This document shows positions 1 through 5,784 of a stretch of 10,398 bases of DNA, piece by piece; position 1 is the stretch's first letter; each line of letters starts with the position of its first letter. Origin of the DNA: Xanthomarina sp035306705 (lineage in GTDB: Bacteria; Bacteroidota; Bacteroidia; Flavobacteriales; Flavobacteriaceae); contig NZ_DATGNO010000106.1 in assembly GCF_035306705.1 (NCBI RefSeq), positions 1 through 10,398 of the forward strand. Direction: 5' to 3'. Under the pieces are notes generated by a model, which was not told where the DNA came from, did no database searches, and saw only the letters and a program-made list of their open reading frames with translations. Both the position numbers and the translations under genes were made by a program.

Positions 1-6
1 CGGATA

Positions 7-84
7 TCTGCGCCCATCCGGCAGGCGGGTCAGCGGGAAATAAAAACATGAGAATGTAAAAACGATCACGCTGATGAACGCAGA
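7..84. repeat. Split imperfect inverted repeat at window edge
   Basis: The right arm at 67-84 is CACGCTGATGAACGCAGA. Its reverse complement matches the left arm at 15 of 18 positions if the left arm is read as 7-18 joined to 32-37. The 13 nt between these two pieces (19-31, CGGCAGGCGGGTC) interrupt the arm. They resemble the G/C-rich motif seen again at 2576-2600 (GGCAGGC and GGCGGG cores). The structure looks like a small dispersed hairpin element with a second short motif inserted in one arm. No gene is seen here, and the left flank is cut by the window edge. Confidence 0.45.
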
Positions 85-150
85 ATAAAAACAAATATTT
101 GTTACTAGTAAATAAATGTTGCTATTATGTCATAATTCATAGCTTTATGA

Positions 151-158
151 TATTTTGC
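151..158 (+). promoter_or_regulatory. Weak candidate -7 promoter element for the CD225 gene
   Basis: TATTTTGC resembles the Bacteroidota -7 element TAnnTTTGC but is one base short between TA and TTTG. It lies 22 nt before the ATG at 181, which would give a short AT-rich leader. No TTG at the usual 17-23 nt upstream distance is seen (the nearest is at 119-121, too far), so this is a tentative call. Confidence 0.25.
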
Positions 159-180
159 AGACAATCAATGATTACATACT

Positions 181-459
181 ATGGAAGTAAAACCAACAAG
201 ACCAAACAGTTATTTGGCTCTAGCCATAATTAGCACCATTTTATGCTGCCTTCCTTTTGGCATTGTCAGTATTATTTATGCTACAAAAGTAAATGCGTTA
301 TACGAAGATGGGCATTATGAAAAGGCAACGAGCGCTTCAAAAAACGCAAAAACCTGGGGCATTATTTCCATAGCAATCGCGCTTTTAGGTTGGTTGATTT
401 ATGTACTTATTTTTGGGGCTGCCCTATTTGGAATATTACTAAGTGAAGCAAATTACTAA
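181..459 (+). CDS. CD225/dispanin family membrane protein
   Basis: A 92-residue protein of the CD225/dispanin family, which also contains the eukaryotic IFITM proteins. The N-terminal segment at about 9-33 has the family's double cysteine (Cys22-Cys23) followed by PFG. Next comes the cytoplasmic loop with conserved Lys36, the G-H-Y at 44-46 where the family often has G-D-Y, and an A-x-x-x-S-x-x-A pattern ending in KTW (about 49-59). A second hydrophobic helix covers about 60-86. The length is normal for a stand-alone bacterial member. Bacterial CD225 proteins have no settled function; they are predicted small inner-membrane proteins. The last 17 nt overlap the start of the DUF2752 gene, which implies co-transcription and probably translational coupling. 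The family call is secure; the role is unknown. Confidence 0.85.
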   Translation: MEVKPTRPNSYLALAIISTILCCLPFGIVSIIYATKVNALYEDGHYEKATSASKNAKTWGIISIAIALLGWLIYVLIFGAALFGILLSEANY

Positions 460-856
460 GTATAAAAACCTTCTTGTATTTCTAATAGTATTATTGACAA
501 CTAGTTTTATTGCGCTGTTTTATTTTTGGAACCCAGCCAATAACATTATTTTCCCTAAATGCTTATTTTATAGTGCAACCAATTTATATTGTCCAGGCTG
601 TGGCTCACAACGAGCCATTCATCAACTGCTTCATGGCAATCTCCTTACGGGATTAAAATTCAATTATTTAATTGGTTTTTTAGTGGTTGTTTTAGCTTAC
701 CAATGTTATGTGTTTGTTGCTATAAGGTATTTCCATAGAACCATTAAGAATTTACTTCATAAACCGATTGCGACCAAACTTATTTTAGTGGTCGTGATTC
801 TTTTTTGGGTATTTAGAAACATTCCCAGTTACCCCTTCCACCTATTAGCACCTTAA
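443..856 (+). CDS. DUF2752 domain-containing membrane protein
   Basis: A 137-residue membrane protein carrying the DUF2752 signature. Residues 36-57 have F-P-x-C, then CPGCGSQR (Cys50, Cys53, Arg57), followed by an LLHGN segment at 62-66 and an N-Y-L motif at 74-76. Predicted membrane helices are at about 9-29, 74-95 and 110-126. The start is GTG at 443, inside the end of the CD225 gene; no in-frame ATG precedes the first helix, so GTG is the best choice. The CxxC pair could bind metal or form a disulfide, but no reaction is established for the family. The 17-nt overlap with a CD225 gene suggests that the two products work at the same membrane. No clear terminator follows. Confidence 0.8.
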   Translation: MKQITKYKNLLVFLIVLLTTSFIALFYFWNPANNIIFPKCLFYSATNLYCPGCGSQRAIHQLLHGNLLTGLKFNYLIGFLVVVLAYQCYVFVAIRYFHRTIKNLLHKPIATKLILVVVILFWVFRNIPSYPFHLLAP

Positions 857-906
857 TGTTATAAACTTGAAATTTAATTGTATAATGATATCAGGATTTA
901 TGTAAT

Positions 907-935
907 AACCTGTATAGTTATTTTAGGACGGGTCA
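907..935 (+). repeat. Copy A of a 29-nt diverged direct repeat
   Basis: This block begins AACCTGTATAG and ends GACGGGTCA. It matches 1088-1116 at 23 of 29 positions without gaps, and all six differences are transitions. Its last eight bases, ACGGGTCA, recur exactly at 940-947. An 11-nt-periodic array starts 13 nt downstream, at 949. The function is unknown; it looks like the conserved head of a duplicated intergenic module. Confidence 0.6.
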
Positions 936-948
936 AACAACGGGTCAT

Positions 949-1010
949 CCCATACCTTTCCCATACCTTTCCTATGGCTTCCCTATGACCTCCCTATGAC
1001 CTCCCTATGA
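949..1010. repeat. 11-nt-period tandem array (A), about 5.6 units
   Basis: The units are CCCATACCTTT twice (949-959 and 960-970), a 10-nt variant CCTATGGCTT (971-980), CCCTATGACCT twice (981-991 and 992-1002) and a partial CCCTATGA (1003-1010). The core changes orientation within the array: CCATA in the first two units, then its complement-type core CTATG. This makes short inverted repeats, for example CCATA at 961-965 with TATGG at 973-977. Stop codons and the absence of a good reading frame argue against coding. Confidence 0.7.
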
Positions 1011-1087
1011 GTATGGTATAATTTCATTTACAATTTAATCTAACCACATGAGTGCTAATTAGTGAAATTAGTGTCTCCATTATTAAA

Positions 1088-1116
1088 AACCTGCATAGTC
1101 ATTTCAAGACGAATCA
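1088..1116 (+). repeat. Copy B of the 29-nt diverged direct repeat
   Basis: The second copy of the block at 907-935, 181 nt downstream in the same orientation. It starts AACCTGCATAG and ends GACGAATCA. Like copy A, it is followed after a short gap (31 nt) by an array with an 11-nt period. A small GC-containing palindrome, CCCTTTTAAGGG, lies in the gap at 1121-1132. Confidence 0.6.
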
Positions 1117-1147
1117 TTATCCCTTTTAAGGGTTTATAGGGGTGTTT

Positions 1148-1213
1148 GATACTCCATAGATACTCCATAGATACTCCATGGATAGTGTATGGATAGTGTA
1201 TGGTTAGTTCATG
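1148..1213. repeat. 11-nt-period tandem array (B), six units
   Basis: Six consecutive 11-nt units: GATACTCCATA twice, GATACTCCATG, GATAGTGTATG twice and a decayed GTTAGTTCATG. The core flips from CCATA to TATGG at the midpoint CCATGG (1176-1181). The array is therefore also an imperfect palindrome: 1154-1178 against 1179-1203 gives 17 Watson-Crick and 2 G-U pairs out of 25. It ends 11 nt before the A-run of the rocD terminator. Confidence 0.7.
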
Positions 1214-1224
1214 CGGTATCAATC

Positions 1225-1265
1225 AAAAAAAAAGAGCCGAAAGAAGTTTAAAATCTTTCGGCTCT
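1225..1265 (-). terminator. Rho-independent terminator of rocD
   Basis: A perfect 12-bp stem, AGAGCCGAAAGA (1233-1244) with TCTTTCGGCTCT (1254-1265), and a 9-nt loop. On the minus strand the stem is followed by an uninterrupted run of nine T (complement of A 1225-1233). It begins 24 nt beyond the rocD stop codon. The geometry is that of a strong intrinsic terminator for the minus strand; on the plus strand no T-run follows. Confidence 0.92.
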
Positions 1266-1289
1266 GCTGATAAGATATTTCAGATTGTT

Positions 1290-2534
1290 TTATTTCTCAA
1301 ATTGCTTTAAAGTCTTAATAATAATAGACACACAATCCAACAATTGCTCCTCAGTCATTACTAAAGGTGGTGCAAAACGAATAATATTTCCGTGGGTTGG
1401 TTTTGCCAAAAGTCCGTTATCGCGTAAAGCCAAACAAATGTTCCAAGCCGTTTCGCTTTCTTCATCGTCGTTTATTACAATGGCATTTAACAAGCCTTTT
1501 CCTCTAACTAGAGCTACTAAATCGGTTGTTTCAATGTATTTATTTAATTCAGCTCTAAACAGTTTTCCAAGTTTATCGGCATTTTCAGCTAGATTTTCAT
1601 CTCTAACAACTTCTAAAGCAGCAATAGCTACAGCAGCAGCTACAGGATTTCCTCCAAAAGTAGAACCGTGGTTCCCAGGTCTAATAACATCCATAATAGC
1701 GTTATTGGCTAAAACAGCAGATACAGGATAGGCACCTCCACTTAAAGCTTTCCCAAGTACCAATAAGTCTGGTTTTACATTTTCGTGGTCTACAGCTAAT
1801 AATTTTCCAGTTCTAGCAATTCCTGTTTGTACTTCGTCTGCAATAAATAACACATTGTATTTTTCGCATAAAGCTTTTGCTTTGGCCAAATAGCCTTCAG
1901 CTGGTACATAAACACCCGCTTCCCCTTGAATAGGTTCCATTAAAAATCCAGCGATATTTGGATTGCTTTTAAATTCGGCTTCTAAAGCGTCTAAGTTATC
2001 GTATGCAATTTTTATAAATCCTTTGGTATATGGTCCAAAATTCTTTCTGGCAACCGGATCGTTGGAAAAAGAAATAATGGTGGTAGTTCTTCCGTGGAAA
2101 TTGTTTTCACAAACAACGATTTCAGCTTCATTTTCATCAATTCCTTTCACTTCGTAAGCCCATTTTCTACAGATTTTTAAAGCAGTTTCCACAGCTTCAG
2201 CTCCTGTATTCATTGGTAATAATTTATCGAAACCAAAAAATTCGCAAGCAAATTTTTCGTATTTCCCTAGCACATCATTATAAAAAGCTCTGGAAGTTAA
2301 GGTTAAGGTTTGCGCTTGGTTTACCATAGCACCAACAATTTTTGGATGACAATGCCCTTGGTTTACAGCAGAATATGCCGAAAGAAAATCGTAATATTTT
2401 TTTCCTTCTACGTCCCAAACATAAACTCCTTCTCCTCTACTCAATACTACTGGAAGTGGATGGTAGTTGTGTGCTCCGTATTTGTTCTCTAAATCAATTG
2501 CTTGTTGCGATGTTAATTGGTCTAAAACAGCCAT
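1290..2534 (-). CDS. rocD: Ornithine--oxo-acid aminotransferase
   Basis: A 414-residue class III PLP-dependent aminotransferase of the ornithine delta-aminotransferase type. It moves the delta-amino group of ornithine to 2-oxoglutarate, giving glutamate semialdehyde (hence proline) and glutamate; it acts in the cytosol. Visible hallmarks are the N-terminal YGAHNYHPLPVV segment (19-30), NTGAEAVE (109-116), FHGR (146-149), EPIQGEAGV (200-208), the cofactor-binding IADEVQTG with Asp233, the Schiff-base Lys262 in GKALSGG, and HGSTFGGNP (289-297). The length is normal and no key residue is missing. The ATG at 2534 fits the family N-terminus. It stands alone on this strand, with its own candidate promoter upstream and a strong terminator downstream, so it is probably a single-gene transcript. 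Confidence 0.95.
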   Translation of the reverse strand: MAVLDQLTSQQAIDLENKYGAHNYHPLPVVLSRGEGVYVWDVEGKKYYDFLSAYSAVNQGHCHPKIVGAMVNQAQTLTLTSRAFYNDVLGKYEKFACEFFGFDKLLPMNTGAEAVETALKICRKWAYEVKGIDENEAEIVVCENNFHGRTTTIISFSNDPVARKNFGPYTKGFIKIAYDNLDALEAEFKSNPNIAGFLMEPIQGEAGVYVPAEGYLAKAKALCEKYNVLFIADEVQTGIARTGKLLAVDHENVKPDLLVLGKALSGGAYPVSAVLANNAIMDVIRPGNHGSTFGGNPVAAAVAIAALEVVRDENLAENADKLGKLFRAELNKYIETTDLVALVRGKGLLNAIVINDDEESETAWNICLALRDNGLLAKPTHGNIIRFAPPLVMTEEQLLDCVSIIIKTLKQFEK

Positions 2535-2575
2535 TTTATTTCTTTTTAAATTTAATAATTACAATTCCTGTTTTT

Positions 2576-2600
2576 GCCTGCCCGATCTGTTTAGGCGGGG
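2576..2600. repeat. G/C-rich hairpin motif in the rocD leader
   Basis: On the plus strand CCTGCC (2577-2582) pairs with GGCGGG (2594-2599) through six pairs including one T-G wobble, with an 11-nt loop. In the minus-strand transcript that would carry it, the wobble becomes a C-A mismatch, so the fold is weaker there. The motif is strikingly G/C-rich against its AT-rich surroundings and resembles the insertion at 19-31. It is probably a short dispersed intergenic repeat. Confidence 0.45.
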
Positions 2601-2627
2601 AAAGAAATCATCCATTATTTGATATTG

Positions 2628-2635
2628 CAAAATTA
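2628..2635 (-). promoter_or_regulatory. Candidate -7 promoter element for rocD
   Basis: Read on the minus strand this is TAATTTTG followed by C, an exact match to the Bacteroidota -7 element TAnnTTTGC. About 19 nt further upstream lies TTTTC, only a partial match to the -33 TTG/TTTG element. Transcription would start near 2622-2624, giving a leader of roughly 88 nt that includes the hairpin at 2576-2600. Confidence 0.55.
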
Positions 2636-2905
2636 CTAAATATCTAGGGCTCTAGAAAATTTTTTGCGACTTGATTTTAGATGTGAACTACAAACATCAA
2701 AAAACAAAACCCTCTCACTGATCGCCTCCAAAATGAAGAAGTCGAGCAGGTAAAAAACTAAAACTCTATTTTTTTCATGATGAATGGTGTGCCTTTGCGT
2801 AATGAGGCATTAGAAATTCAAAATGCTGGAAATATATCTATTAAACGCCAAGGATATTTCATCTAAAATGGGTCATCCTAGAGGATTCTTATATGGCTGT
2901 GTAAA

Positions 2906-2940
2906 AAATCATAAATCATAACTCGCAAATCGTAATTCGT
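2906..2940. repeat. 7-nt-period tandem array upstream of rlmD
   Basis: Five consecutive heptamers: AAATCAT, AAATCAT, AACTCGC, AAATCGT, AATTCGT. The array ends six bases before the -7 element of rlmD, so it covers the place where a -33 element should be. It could be neutral microsatellite expansion or could affect promoter spacing. Confidence 0.6.
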
Positions 2941-2945
2941 TTCCT

Positions 2946-2953
2946 TACTTTTG
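2946..2953 (+). promoter_or_regulatory. -7 promoter element for rlmD, almost touching the ATG
   Basis: TACTTTTG, followed by C, matches TAnnTTTGC exactly. It ends only four bases before the ATG at 2958. With a start site a few bases downstream of the element, the mRNA would begin at or within about one base of the ATG, that is, be leaderless. No convincing TTG -33 element is seen in the heptamer array upstream. Confidence 0.55.
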
Positions 2954-2957
2954 CAGC

Positions 2958-4367
2958 ATGGCTAGAAGAACTAAAAAAGAAATTTTTACAAACGTAGAAG
3001 TTATAGATGCGGGTGCTAAAGGTAAAACCATAGCAAAAGCTGCCGATGGCAAAGTAATATTTTTATCCAATGCTGTTCCTGGCGATGTGGTCGATGTGCA
3101 ATCCTTTAAAAAACGTAAATCTTTTTATGAAGGAAAAGCCATTGCCTTTCATAAACTTTCCGATAAACGTACCACGCCTGTTTGCGAGCATTTTGGGGTT
3201 TGTGGAGGTTGTAAATGGCAAGATATGGGCTACGAACATCAGTTATATTACAAACAAAAAGAAGTAGAAAATAACTTAATACGACTGGGACATTTAGAAT
3301 TGCCAGAAGTAACGCCTATTCTTGGGTCTAAAAACCAATATTTCTACCGTAATAAAATGGAATTCTCTTTTAGCGATAGTCGCTGGTTAACCCTTGAAGA
3401 AATCCAATCGGATGGAGATTTAGGAGATAAAAATGCTCTAGGCTTTCATATTCCTGGGATGTGGGATAAAATCCTGGATATTAAAAAATGTCATTTACAG
3501 GCAGACCCTTCCAATGCCATTAGAAACGCTGTAAAGGATTTCGCTATTAAAAACGATTTAGAGTTTTTTAATACTAGAAATCAAACGGGGTTATTACGTA
3601 CCTTAATGATTAGAACATCCTCTACGGGTGATATCATGGTTCTTGTTCAGTTTTTTAAAGAGGATCAAATAAAAAGAGAATTGTTGATGGATCATCTAGC
3701 AGAAACTTTTCCTGAAATAACCGCTTTACTGTATGTGGTGAACGAAAAAGCAAACGATACCATTTACGATCAAGAGATTATTTGTTTCAAAGGACAAGAC
3801 CATATTTTTGAGGAAATGGAAGGCTTGAAATTTAAAATTAACGCCAAATCCTTTTATCAAACCAATTCGGATCAAGCATACGAATTATACAAAATAACGA
3901 GGGATTATGCAGGATTAACGGGCGAAGAACTGGTTTACGATTTATATACAGGAACGGGAACCATTGCGCAGTTTGTGGCCAAACAAGCAAAAAAGGTTAT
4001 TGGTGTAGAAGCCGTTCCAGATGCCATAACGGCTGCAAAACAGAATGCACAATTAAATGGCATAGAAAACGTTGAATTCTATGTGGGCGATATGAAACAG
4101 GTTTTTAACGACACTTTTATCAAAACCCATGGCCATCCAGATGTTATTATTACCGATCCTCCAAGAGATGGCATGCATAAAGATGTGGTGCAGCAAATTT
4201 TAAATATTGGACCTAAAAAAATAGTTTATGTGAGTTGTAATAGCGCCACACAAGCTAGAGACTTGGCTTTAATGAAGGAGGATTACAAAATAACAAAAGT
4301 AAGACCCGTAGATATGTTCCCGCAAACACATCACGTGGAAAATGTTGTACTTTTGGAAAGACGTTAA
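2958..4367 (+). CDS. rlmD: 23S rRNA (uracil-1939-C5)-methyltransferase RlmD
   Basis: A 469-residue TrmA/RlmD-family enzyme that transfers a methyl group from SAM to C5 of a uridine in 23S rRNA. Residues about 8-65 form the TRAM RNA-binding domain. Cys76, Cys82, Cys85 and Cys178 have the spacing of the RlmD [4Fe-4S] ligands (CX5CX2C plus a distal Cys). The SAM-binding YDLYTGTGT is at 327-335, TDPPRDG at 399-405, the catalytic nucleophile Cys427 in YVSCNSAT, and the base Glu461 in HHVENVVLL near the C-terminus. All expected residues are present. The ATG at 2958 fits the TRAM start, and the next methionine (90) would cut the domain. A DUF6452 gene follows after 62 nt. The specific position U1939 is inferred from family similarity; E. 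coli TrmA lacks the cluster. Confidence 0.92.
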   Translation: MARRTKKEIFTNVEVIDAGAKGKTIAKAADGKVIFLSNAVPGDVVDVQSFKKRKSFYEGKAIAFHKLSDKRTTPVCEHFGVCGGCKWQDMGYEHQLYYKQKEVENNLIRLGHLELPEVTPILGSKNQYFYRNKMEFSFSDSRWLTLEEIQSDGDLGDKNALGFHIPGMWDKILDIKKCHLQADPSNAIRNAVKDFAIKNDLEFFNTRNQTGLLRTLMIRTSSTGDIMVLVQFFKEDQIKRELLMDHLAETFPEITALLYVVNEKANDTIYDQEIICFKGQDHIFEEMEGLKFKINAKSFYQTNSDQAYELYKITRDYAGLTGEELVYDLYTGTGTIAQFVAKQAKKVIGVEAVPDAITAAKQNAQLNGIENVEFYVGDMKQVFNDTFIKTHGHPDVIITDPPRDGMHKDVVQQILNIGPKKIVYVSCNSATQARDLALMKEDYKITKVRPVDMFPQTHHVENVVLLERR

Positions 4368-4429
4368 TTATTTAGTTAGTTTATTAGTATGAATAAACAA
4401 AGTCGATTTCTTTTTATAAGAAAATAACT

Positions 4430-4963
4430 ATGAAAAAATTTAAATATTTTATAATTCCCACACTTGTTTTCTGTGTTACTTTTTTCAATTGTGAAAAAGA
4501 TGATATCTGTTCTGAATCTACGGAAACAACACCAAAAATGCATGTTGTTTTTTACGATATTGCCATACCAAGTGATAACACACCTAAAAATGTAAGTAAA
4601 TTACGAGTTATGGGAGTTGGACACCCAGACCCGAATGTGTTACCAGGTTATGACGGCACCAAAGATGCTGCCGAAGTTTATTTACCTTTAAAAACAACTG
4701 CAAACAGTACGCAATATGTACTCTATAAAGGATATAAATTAGAAGAAAACGGTAATGTATTGGGAAATCCGGATACTATTAACATAAGTTATATTAGAAA
4801 AGAAGTATTCGTATCGCGAGCTTGCGGCTATAAAACTATTTATGAAAACGTGGTTATTACAGTTGAAGACGATGGGGATAAATGGATAAAATTAGTACAA
4901 GCCGAAAACGATAATCAAACAGTAGAACATGAAACAGACATCCATTATAAAATATATCATTAG
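4430..4963 (+). CDS. DUF6452 family lipoprotein
   Basis: A 177-residue protein with a lipoprotein signal: KKFK, a hydrophobic stretch and Cys21 in TFFNC. This lipobox is loose, as is usual in Bacteroidota. The mature part matches what I recall of DUF6452: a CEKDDIC start, an LPLKTTANSTQY segment (86-96) and the conserved VSRACGYKTIY (128-138). Cys27 and Cys132 could form a disulfide. The protein is presumably anchored in the outer or inner membrane facing the periplasm; no enzymatic residues stand out. The gene overlaps the DUF6048 gene by 35 nt, so the pair is very likely translated from one mRNA. The position after rlmD appears to be a common order in flavobacteria (from memory). Function unknown. 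Confidence 0.8.
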   Translation: MKKFKYFIIPTLVFCVTFFNCEKDDICSESTETTPKMHVVFYDIAIPSDNTPKNVSKLRVMGVGHPDPNVLPGYDGTKDAAEVYLPLKTTANSTQYVLYKGYKLEENGNVLGNPDTINISYIRKEVFVSRACGYKTIYENVVITVEDDGDKWIKLVQAENDNQTVEHETDIHYKIYH

Positions 4964-5660
4964 TTCCCTTTTTATATGTCTGTTTTTTTGTGCCACTATT
5001 CAGGCACAAAACGATAGTCTCCAAACAAAACAAATCGATACTGTAAAGTTTAAGGAAAATTACGGCCTGAGATTGGGTGGCGACTTAGGCAAAATTTTAA
5101 GAACGTTTTTAGACGACGAATATAAAGGCTTCGAGATTAGTGGAGACTACAGACTAACCAGAAGATGGTATGTAGCGGGGGAAATTGGAACCGAAGAAAA
5201 ACTAAGCATTAACGATTATCTCGACGTTACCACTACAGGAAGCTATTTTAAGGCTGGAGCAGATTATAATGCTTATGACAATTGGTATGGGATGGAAAAC
5301 ATGCTTTATGGTGGATTCCGTGTTGGGGTCAGCACCTTTAGCCAAACTTTGAACAGTTATAGGGTTTATTCACAAGATCCCTATTGGACGCCGCAATTTA
5401 CTTCAGAAGACAGTGTGAAATTTGGAGGACTTTCTGCCATTTGGGGGGAATTTATTATTGGATTGAAAGTAGAAGTATTAAACAATTTATATTTGGGCTT
5501 AAACGCTCAGTTTAAATATATGGTTAGCGAAGACCAACCTGAAAATTTTGAAAATGTTTATATTCCAGGCTTTCAAAAAACTTATGACAGCGGAGGTTTT
5601 GGCTTTGGTTATGGCTATAACATTTCTTACTTGATTCCCTTTTATAAGAAGAATAAGTAA
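4929..5660 (+). CDS. DUF6048 family outer-membrane-like protein
   Basis: A 243-residue secreted protein. A signal peptide covers 1-26 with a likely cut at IQA|QN. The mature chain has alternating aromatic/polar strands (for example RRWYVAGEIG, GSYFKAGADY, YLGLNAQFKY, GFGFGYGYNISYLIPF) typical of a small outer-membrane beta-barrel, about 8-10 strands by eye. It matches my memory of DUF6048, which is usually found beside DUF6452. The ATG lies 35 nt inside the lipoprotein gene, in another frame, and starts a good signal peptide, so the long overlap is probably real. The lipoprotein could dock on the barrel; that is inference only. The frame stays open for 44 codons past the TAA stop, through a purine-rich repeat. 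Confidence 0.8.
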   Translation: MKQTSIIKYIISSLFICLFFCATIQAQNDSLQTKQIDTVKFKENYGLRLGGDLGKILRTFLDDEYKGFEISGDYRLTRRWYVAGEIGTEEKLSINDYLDVTTTGSYFKAGADYNAYDNWYGMENMLYGGFRVGVSTFSQTLNSYRVYSQDPYWTPQFTSEDSVKFGGLSAIWGEFIIGLKVEVLNNLYLGLNAQFKYMVSEDQPENFENVYIPGFQKTYDSGGFGFGYGYNISYLIPFYKKNK

Positions 5661-5784
5661 AAGATTGAAGTTGAACTCGAAATTGAAGTTGAACTCGAAG
5701 TTGAAAATGAAATCTCATTCTCTAATACAACAGAAAACAGAAAACCGAGAACAGAGAACAGAGAACTGAAAACCGAGAAGAGAA
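5661..5784. repeat. Purine-rich repeat tract between convergent genes
   Basis: The whole 124-nt gap between two convergent genes is repeat-like. Two perfect 18-nt units, ATTGAAGTTGAACTCGAA, lie at 5664-5681 and 5682-5699, followed by a partial third. Then comes a mostly A/G tract containing GAAAACCGAGAA twice (5740-5751 and 5768-5779) and several GAACAGA/GAGAAC words. No GC-rich terminator hairpin is present for either gene. Purine-rich spacers of this kind are common in flavobacterial genomes, in my recollection. A related tract is at 8632-8668. Confidence 0.7.

Larger units (their letters stand above)
2535..2957. other. Divergent intergenic region between rocD and rlmD
   Basis: This 423-nt stretch separates the start codons of two divergently oriented genes. 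From left to right it holds a G/C-rich hairpin in the rocD leader, the rocD -7 element, a weak AT-rich hairpin (GATGT at 2680-2684 with ACATC at 2694-2698), a doubtful 29-codon frame at 2777-2866, a 7-nt-period array at 2906-2940 and the rlmD -7 element. The middle part (about 2700-2905) has no recognisable gene, RNA or repeat; it could be decayed sequence. Confidence 0.5.

Noticed and set aside
949..1213. CRISPR array
   Set aside because: Units are 11 nt, directly adjacent and without spacers; no cas genes are present.
1285..1731. Long open frame on the plus strand opposite rocD
   Set aside because: It is antisense to a well-supported gene and its translation shows no recognisable family.
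4379..4398. Perfect 7-bp AT-rich hairpin between rlmD and the DUF6452 gene as a terminator
   Set aside because: The stem has only one G-C pair and no T-run follows, so it is too weak to be called a terminator.
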